Shown piece after piece: positions 16,401 to 20,227 of a DNA stretch of 20,227 nt. Within the stretch, counting starts at the first letter, position 1. Each line of letters begins with the position of its first letter. The stretch spans positions 1 to 20,227 of the IMG/VR virus record IMGVR_UViG_3300013372_002355; one strand, written 5' to 3'. Both the position numbers and the translations under genes were made by a program. The notes below the pieces were generated by a model. It was not told the origin of the DNA. It ran no database searches and was given only the letters and a program-made list of their open reading frames with translations. The DNA is from a virus.

Positions 16401-17651
16401 CTATCTTATTACATAACTTCCATAACTTGCCTTTTTCTTATATGAATGAAATGCAAGTGCGAGTGATATTACAGTATCATCATGGAACCCATTAGGAGCC
16501 CCATATTTAATCTTTCTTGTCTTGGGTGAGTATTCATATGTAAAAACAGATAGTTCCTTAAAGAGTTCAGGATTGAGTTCTGGTGATGGTAGTTTCAATT
16601 GTTGTTCGTTGAGAGACATTATTAAATCTTCAATTAAATTTTGTTTACTATCTGATGATGTTATGAATGGTTGAATTGATGGATATTGTTTTTTTATTTG
16701 CTCATATAGAACATCACCAATTGAATTTACTTCTGCATAACAAACTGGTCTCCATTTTTTCAATTTGATTAAAAGTTCTGAAACAATTATATCCCAACTC
16801 TTTTGTCTTTCTCTATAAAAATCTACCATCTCACCATCAGAGTTTAATATAGTCAAAACTGTATAGTCAGTTTGTCTACCAAAGTCAAGACCTGCATAAT
16901 ATTTTTTATCTGGTAATTGGGTGGGGTAGTTATGAAGAATTGCATTTGACTTTAGTGATGCAAATACTTCACCACCATCATCAATAAACTCTGCAAGTAT
17001 TTCTTGTTTGTATATTGTTTCTGGAAGAGATTGTTTTGCCTCAATTAGTTCTTCTTGAGTAATATATGGTGTGTCAAATGATGTTGCATGTAATGTTCTA
17101 TATTGTGGATATTCTTCTGAATATCCTCTCATTGCAAGGTTATAGAACCAGTTTCTCCCTTTGGGGGTAGATATGAATAATACTTTTTTTCCTTGAACCA
17201 GTGTTGTTGGTCTCAAAACTGTGTTCCATACTTCATCTTTAATATATGCGGCCTCATCAATTACAAGGTATGTTAAAGTATATCCTCTAAGTGTATCTTC
17301 ACGTTCACCACTTCTAAAATAAAGTATTGAACCATTGATGAATGTTATTGTGAGTTCTGACTTATTGATTGACTTTGTTAGATTTGCACCTGCAATGATT
17401 GTAATAAGTTCATTGAATATTTTCTTGGCTTGAGAGTAAACTGGACTTACCCACATTGAAATGGAACCATTATCTTCTAGAGACCATTTCAATAATAGAT
17501 TTAATGCAGTAAAAGATTTGCCTGCTTGACGACCAAAACACCCAACAACATATTTAACTTGTTTATCAATACAAACATCAATTATTTCTTTTTGTTTTTT
17601 TGTTGGGGTAAATCCTTGAACAGTAATCTTTTTAATCTGTTTGTTCACCAA
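16401..17651 (-). CDS. terL: Large terminase subunit (ATPase and nuclease)
   Basis: A 416-residue protein that packages DNA into the prohead. The ATPase domain shows Walker A GRQAGKS (40-46), Walker B YLVIDEAA (128-135) and the coupling motif STPKG (161-165). The RNase H-like nuclease domain shows YAGLDFG with Asp256, YAEVNSIGD with Glu307, and HDD at 390-392, the expected three acidic positions. Length is at the compact end of the family but complete. The start overlaps the 3' end of the small-terminase gene by 20 bases, so the two are co-translated. The protein should form a ring on the portal during packaging and cut the DNA. No intein or insertion is seen. The call is secure; the packaging strategy (cos or headful) cannot be told from sequence alone. 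Confidence 0.96.
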   Translation of the reverse strand: MVNKQIKKITVQGFTPTKKQKEIIDVCIDKQVKYVVGCFGRQAGKSFTALNLLLKWSLEDNGSISMWVSPVYSQAKKIFNELITIIAGANLTKSINKSELTITFINGSILYFRSGEREDTLRGYTLTYLVIDEAAYIKDEVWNTVLRPTTLVQGKKVLFISTPKGRNWFYNLAMRGYSEEYPQYRTLHATSFDTPYITQEELIEAKQSLPETIYKQEILAEFIDDGGEVFASLKSNAILHNYPTQLPDKKYYAGLDFGRQTDYTVLTILNSDGEMVDFYRERQKSWDIIVSELLIKLKKWRPVCYAEVNSIGDVLYEQIKKQYPSIQPFITSSDSKQNLIEDLIMSLNEQQLKLPSPELNPELFKELSVFTYEYSPKTRKIKYGAPNGFHDDTVISLALAFHSYKKKASYGSYVIR

Positions 17652-18093
17652 AATTTAATTTAATAGATGTGCCAGTAATATGCACCTTTTCTGGTTCTGC
17701 AAGACCTTGAAGTTTAACAATATCATTGAGTGCATTTCTTGCATTTGTTAAATCATTTGATATAAGTGCTTGGTCATATATGTCCCAATACTTTTGTAAG
17801 TGTTTAACAATTAGTTTGTCTTTTTCTAATTCAAATTTCTTTCTAAGTAAATTCCAAGTTGTAATCCAATATTCATTAGCCTGGTTTTTACTGAAGTTCA
17901 TTCTATCTCTGCAATACTGCACATATTGAGAATATGATAAATGATTATCAAGAATTTCTCTTGCACTTTCATTTATGAATTGACGTTTTTCAACATCTGT
18001 CATTCTTTTCTTTGTTGTTCCTTTTGGTCTACCTGCCTTTCTTGGTGGTGGTGGATTTAATGGTAAATCATTATCTTCAATTGGGAGTGTCAT
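17632..18093 (-). CDS. terS: Small terminase subunit
   Basis: A 153-residue protein directly before and overlapping the large subunit gene. A Pro-rich N-terminus leads into RKAGRPKGTTKKR (18-30), which resembles an AT-hook, then a helix-turn-helix-like region (SYSQYVQYCRDRMNFSKNQA, 53-72) suited to recognising the packaging site. Central helices (LEKDKLIVKHLQKYWDIYDQ) for oligomerisation follow. The C-terminus (EKVHITGTSIKLNFGEQTD) resembles the tail of small terminases that contacts the large subunit. The assignment relies mainly on position and this overall plan. The start is preceded by an A-rich leader and AATAATATG, without a Shine-Dalgarno sequence. A general DNA-binding regulator is possible but less likely. 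Confidence 0.85.
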   Translation of the reverse strand: MTLPIEDNDLPLNPPPPRKAGRPKGTTKKRMTDVEKRQFINESAREILDNHLSYSQYVQYCRDRMNFSKNQANEYWITTWNLLRKKFELEKDKLIVKHLQKYWDIYDQALISNDLTNARNALNDIVKLQGLAEPEKVHITGTSIKLNFGEQTD

Positions 18094-18111
18094 ATTATTT
18101 TTCTTTTTTAG

Positions 18112-18978
18112 TTATTTTACAAAAAATTCATTTTCATTTTTGAATAAGATTAAATCTTCAGTAGTCCCTTTCATTGAAGTGATAAATGATATTGGATTTC
18201 CTGGATATAATATTGTCTTATATGAATTCTTACATATCAAAGAAAGTGCAATCATTTGTCTCAAATGGTCTAACTTTGAAATGCCATATACTTCTTGGAA
18301 TTGATGGTCAGTCCATGACCTTAAATTCAAATGAAATGGTTGGTTGTTTACTTTATTTGATGAAATATATGGAAGAGTATCAAAGCCTAATCCAATCTTT
18401 TCAAATCTATCTAATACATTTCTATCATCAGTTTGAACCACAATTTTCTTTTCATCACAATCAATATTGAATAAAGTTCTTACATAAGTTTCAACCATTG
18501 GAAGTTTCACTTCAAGATATTTGTCTGTGGCTCTTGCCCATATAAAAATTATCTTATTCAAATCCCCACCAAGATATTCCACAAAATAGTTATACCATTT
18601 CATCACTTCTTCGTTGGGATTAAAATATTTGTTTATTACTTTATTTGTGATTGATAAATCTATGTCATTGGGGTTATTTGAAAATCCAATATAAGACCAA
18701 TTTGTCTTATTGAGAAAATCATTTTTAGTTTCTTCAGGTAATTCATATAAATCCAAATCTTGATTATTCATTACAAACAAATCATTGAATGAATTTTTTC
18801 TATGCATATACTCATCAAGATACAACTCAATATTATCAATCTTCTTTCCAGTCATTTCCAACAATGTTATTTGTCTTAAAATCCAATTCAACATTGAGAA
18901 TAACCCTGCACTTCTTCCATGAGAATAAGTGTTTGTATTGGGGTCATATACATCAAATCTTGTTAGAAAATTATCCAT
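18112..18978 (-). CDS. Putative glycosyltransferase, fucosyltransferase-like (GT23/FUT8-type signature)
   Basis: A 288-residue protein from ATG 18978; this start overlaps the stop of the preceding tiny gene as ATGGATAA, and is preferred to an upstream TTG at 19020. An N-terminal GRSAGLFSMLNWILRQI (21-37) resembles the glycine motif near the start of fucosyltransferases that accept GDP-fucose. WARATDKYLE (147-156) resembles the VRRTDK...E signature of alpha-1,6-fucosyltransferases, and VQTDDRNVLDRFEKIG (181-196) matches their TDD motif. A late helix (DHLRQMIALSLICKNSYKTI) corresponds to the region before the final donor-binding loop. No signal peptide or membrane anchor is seen, so it would act in the cytoplasm on virion proteins or cell-surface precursors. 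It sits between sigma-like genes and the terminase genes. Sugar and acceptor are inference; the family is by eye. Confidence 0.55.
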   Translation of the reverse strand: MDNFLTRFDVYDPNTNTYSHGRSAGLFSMLNWILRQITLLEMTGKKIDNIELYLDEYMHRKNSFNDLFVMNNQDLDLYELPEETKNDFLNKTNWSYIGFSNNPNDIDLSITNKVINKYFNPNEEVMKWYNYFVEYLGGDLNKIIFIWARATDKYLEVKLPMVETYVRTLFNIDCDEKKIVVQTDDRNVLDRFEKIGLGFDTLPYISSNKVNNQPFHLNLRSWTDHQFQEVYGISKLDHLRQMIALSLICKNSYKTILYPGNPISFITSMKGTTEDLILFKNENEFFVK

Positions 18979-19123
18979 TGTTTTGTTGTTCTTTGTAATA
19001 CCTTTCTTTTGCCTCTTCAAAAATCTTTCTTTTCAAATATTCAATGTGCTCAATAATAACTCTTCTTTTTTTTATTCTCTTATTATGAGCCTTTCTTCCA
19101 CCTCTAACTCTACTTCTTGGCAT
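18971..19123 (-). CDS. Small basic protein, 50 residues
   Basis: ATG 19123 opens MPRSRVRGGRKAHNKRIKKR, then RVIIEHIEYLKRKIFEEAKE and RYYKEQQNNG, ending TAA inside the start of the glycosyltransferase gene. The first 20 residues are almost entirely Arg/Lys/Gly; the rest is a single amphipathic helix of about 25 residues. It follows another small basic gene by 3 bases (TAATATATG) and is placed to be coupled to the next. A nucleic-acid-binding role is suggested by charge alone; it could also be a head or scaffold cofactor. I do not recognise the family. Confidence 0.7.
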   Translation of the reverse strand: MPRSRVRGGRKAHNKRIKKRRVIIEHIEYLKRKIFEEAKERYYKEQQNNG

Positions 19124-19126
19124 ATA

Positions 19127-19258
19127 TTATTTTTGTCTTCTTGCAGATTGTTTATGATATGAACTTTTGGAATTGTGCTTGTTGAAACTTTTGCACGCCT
19201 TGCCTTTTCTTCTTTTTCCAAAAGTTATTTTCCTTGAACTGGTATTATTTTTCTTCAT
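19127..19258 (-). CDS. Very small basic protein, 43 residues
   Basis: ATG 19258 opens MKKNNTSSRKITFGKRRKGK, then ACKSFNKHNSKSSYHKQSAR and RQK before TAA. It is Lys/Arg/Ser-rich with one Cys and no hydrophobic core, so it is likely unfolded alone or bound to nucleic acid or another protein. Similar tiny proteins with a GKxxKSFNKH-like segment occur in environmental phages, to my recollection. It is the first gene after an AT-rich spacer and may open the late operon that runs through the terminase genes. Confidence 0.65.
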   Translation of the reverse strand: MKKNNTSSRKITFGKRRKGKACKSFNKHNSKSSYHKQSARRQK

Positions 19259-19371
19259 TTGTAATTCATTTATTTCATAAATGGTTCAAACTCATATATT
19301 AAATATAAATTGTTTTTACATTTAATAAATATCTTAAAAATTGAAAATGTTTATGATTTTGATAAAATAAA
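19259..19371 (-). other. AT-rich intergenic spacer, possible promoter region
   Basis: The largest gene-free gap in the window (113 bases), nearly all A and T. A weak match to the Bacteroidota -7 box (TAnnTTTG) is seen as TGAGTTTG on the minus strand, but no TTTG lies at the expected distance upstream. A promoter for the late genes, perhaps read by a phage-specific sigma factor, is plausible but not shown. No terminator-type GC hairpin is present. Confidence 0.35.
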
Positions 19372-19659
19372 TCATTTATTGATTTCATTCCATCTATTCT
19401 TTAGATGTTTTGCTATGTTTACAAAACATTTTCCACAGCCAGGTGTTTTTTTTGTCTTAAACACTCTATTGTAAAATCCATATATATAGTTTATTTCATC
19501 TCTTGATAAACCATATTTATCTAGCATTGGAATGATTTTATTCCACTCTTCAATTGTTGTTAGTCCAAGTTCCATTGTTATTTCTTTTTCTTTTTTGCAA
19601 TCATTGCAATTATTTTCTTTGTCTATGAATTCTAATTCATCAATTTTTTCTTGAGCCAT
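19372..19659 (-). CDS. Small protein with two CxxC pairs
   Basis: A 95-residue protein. Its start overlaps the sigma-like gene by 28 bases. It has Cys18/Cys21 (NCNDC) and Cys75/Cys78 (GCGKC), a spacing that could bind one zinc between two ends of a helical core. The core reads LGLTTIEEWNKIIPMLDKYG, then LSRDEINYIYGFYNRVFKTK. A basic helix (FVNIAKHLKNRWNEINK) ends the chain. Overlap with a sigma-like gene suggests a transcription partner, for example an anti-sigma or co-activator, but this is inference. I do not recognise the family. Confidence 0.6.
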   Translation of the reverse strand: MAQEKIDELEFIDKENNCNDCKKEKEITMELGLTTIEEWNKIIPMLDKYGLSRDEINYIYGFYNRVFKTKKTPGCGKCFVNIAKHLKNRWNEINK

Positions 19660-20111
19660 AATTTCATATTCTTTATTGTTAGTCTTATTGAATATTTCGG
19701 TATTTTTGTTTTTCTATGTATTGTTTCAATTTTCATTTCTTTCATATACATCTTGAATAACATTATATCATACCATTTATCAGGGTTATTATTTAATTCA
19801 TCATCTAATACTTCATTTACCCATTCAATTGTTGGTGGTTCAATATATTCTTCATTTACAATTTCAATATCACTTATTTGCTCAAATGAATGTTTTTTGT
19901 ATTTCTTATAGAATGGACTTGTCTTTGAATTGTATTGATTTTGTATTGTTCTTATTAAAAACCATTTCTTCTCAAAGGCATTCAATGATTGAAATTTTTC
20001 ATTATCATTTAATTCAATTAAAATATCATGAAGTAAATCTCTTGCCTTTTCATCATTTCTAGTTATATTATTGACAATAAAAAGATATTCTCTATATGTT
20101 TTTTCATTCAT
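19632..20111 (-). CDS. Sigma-70/ECF-like RNA polymerase sigma factor (putative)
   Basis: A 159-residue protein. Residues 1-70 resemble sigma region 2: NDEKARDLLHDILIEL is followed by FEKKWFLIRTIQNQYNSKTS, including the aromatic/Arg-Thr-hydrophobic-Asn pattern used in melting of the -10 region. An acidic linker (75-115) follows. Residues 115-159 resemble region 4: EMKIETIHRKTKIPKYSIRL reads like a helix-turn-helix, then a basic helix. Length fits a small ECF-type sigma. It would redirect host RNA polymerase to phage late promoters; a plain DNA-binding regulator is the alternative. It overlaps the next gene by 28 bases. The leader is A/T-rich (TATGATATATG) with no Shine-Dalgarno sequence. Confidence 0.55.
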   Translation of the reverse strand: MNEKTYREYLFIVNNITRNDEKARDLLHDILIELNDNEKFQSLNAFEKKWFLIRTIQNQYNSKTSPFYKKYKKHSFEQISDIEIVNEEYIEPPTIEWVNEVLDDELNNNPDKWYDIMLFKMYMKEMKIETIHRKTKIPKYSIRLTIKNMKLWLKKKLMN

Positions 20112-20132
20112 ATATCATAAATATCATCATTT

Positions 20133-20222
20133 TTATTTTTTTTCTTCATATAACCTCAAAATCTCATTTGCAACATATTCAGGTGTATACATTTCATTGA
20201 ACTTGGTTTTTGCATATACCAT
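20133..20222 (-). CDS. Short protein, possibly the 3' end of a longer gene
   Basis: ATG 20222 gives 29 residues (MVYAKTKFNEMYTPEYVANE, then ILRLYEEKK) and stops at 20133, 21 bases before the sigma-like gene. The frame stays open to the right edge (one more codon), so the true start may lie outside the window. The sequence looks coding (amphipathic helix at the end). Function unknown. Confidence 0.5.
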   Translation of the reverse strand: MVYAKTKFNEMYTPEYVANEILRLYEEKK

Positions 20223-20227
20223 TATAC

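Noticed and set aside
18979-19020. Upstream TTG start for the glycosyltransferase (14 extra residues)
   Set aside because: The extra stretch lies inside the preceding small gene, and ATG 18978 gives a short, coupled overlap.
19366-19380. Palindrome AATAAAT-C-ATTTATT at the end of the CxxC gene
   Set aside because: Such AT-only palindromes are expected by chance at this composition; it overlaps a stop codon and no second copy was seen.

Overview
The window is the late (virion assembly) region of a tailed double-stranded DNA phage. It is strongly AT-rich. Every gene I can support lies on the minus strand, so the transcription order runs from the right end of the window to the left. The proteins resemble those of phages infecting Bacteroidota. 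Starts lack Shine-Dalgarno sequences and are preceded by A/T-rich leaders. Several genes are joined by the string TAATATG (stop, one base, start). These points suggest a Bacteroidota host, but the assignment is inference. No contractile sheath was recognised, and a long tape measure protein is present, so a siphovirus-type virion is the simplest reading.

Layout in transcription order. (1) 20222-19259: the end of a short gene, a sigma-factor-like protein overlapping a small protein with two CxxC pairs, then an AT-rich spacer. (2) 19258-18112: two very small basic proteins and a putative glycosyltransferase with a fucosyltransferase-like signature. (3) 18093-16401: small and large terminase subunits, the DNA packaging motor. 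(4) 16366-14473: a tail-assembly-chaperone-like gene split over two frames at a run of ten T, a tail-terminator-like protein and a gp10-like neck/tail-completion protein. (5) 14471-10139: two large tail-tip or baseplate-like proteins. (6) 10137-7555: two Thr/Pro-rich modular proteins, the larger with a glycine-rich adhesin domain. (7) 7553-4938: a tiny gene and the tape measure protein. (8) 4896-669: head genes, namely a multi-domain XkdF-like protease, a scaffold-like protein, the major capsid protein and a tube-like structural protein, followed by a hairpin terminator. (9) 607-1: a third Thr/Pro-rich protein that runs off the left edge.

The terminase packages DNA into a head built by the protease, scaffold and capsid proteins. 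The tail is laid out by the tape measure with chaperone help, closed by terminator and completion proteins, and capped by the hub and the modular Thr/Pro-linked proteins that probably contact the host. No portal gene is recognised in the window. It may lie beyond the left edge.

The items most worth a second look are the T10 frame break at 15863-15872, the family of modular Thr/Pro-linked virion proteins together with a phage glycosyltransferase, and the XkdF protease interrupted by a roughly 430-residue block of other modules. I do not see a defence system, CRISPR array, insertion sequence, tRNA or integrase. All functional names rest on recognising motifs by eye, not on searches.
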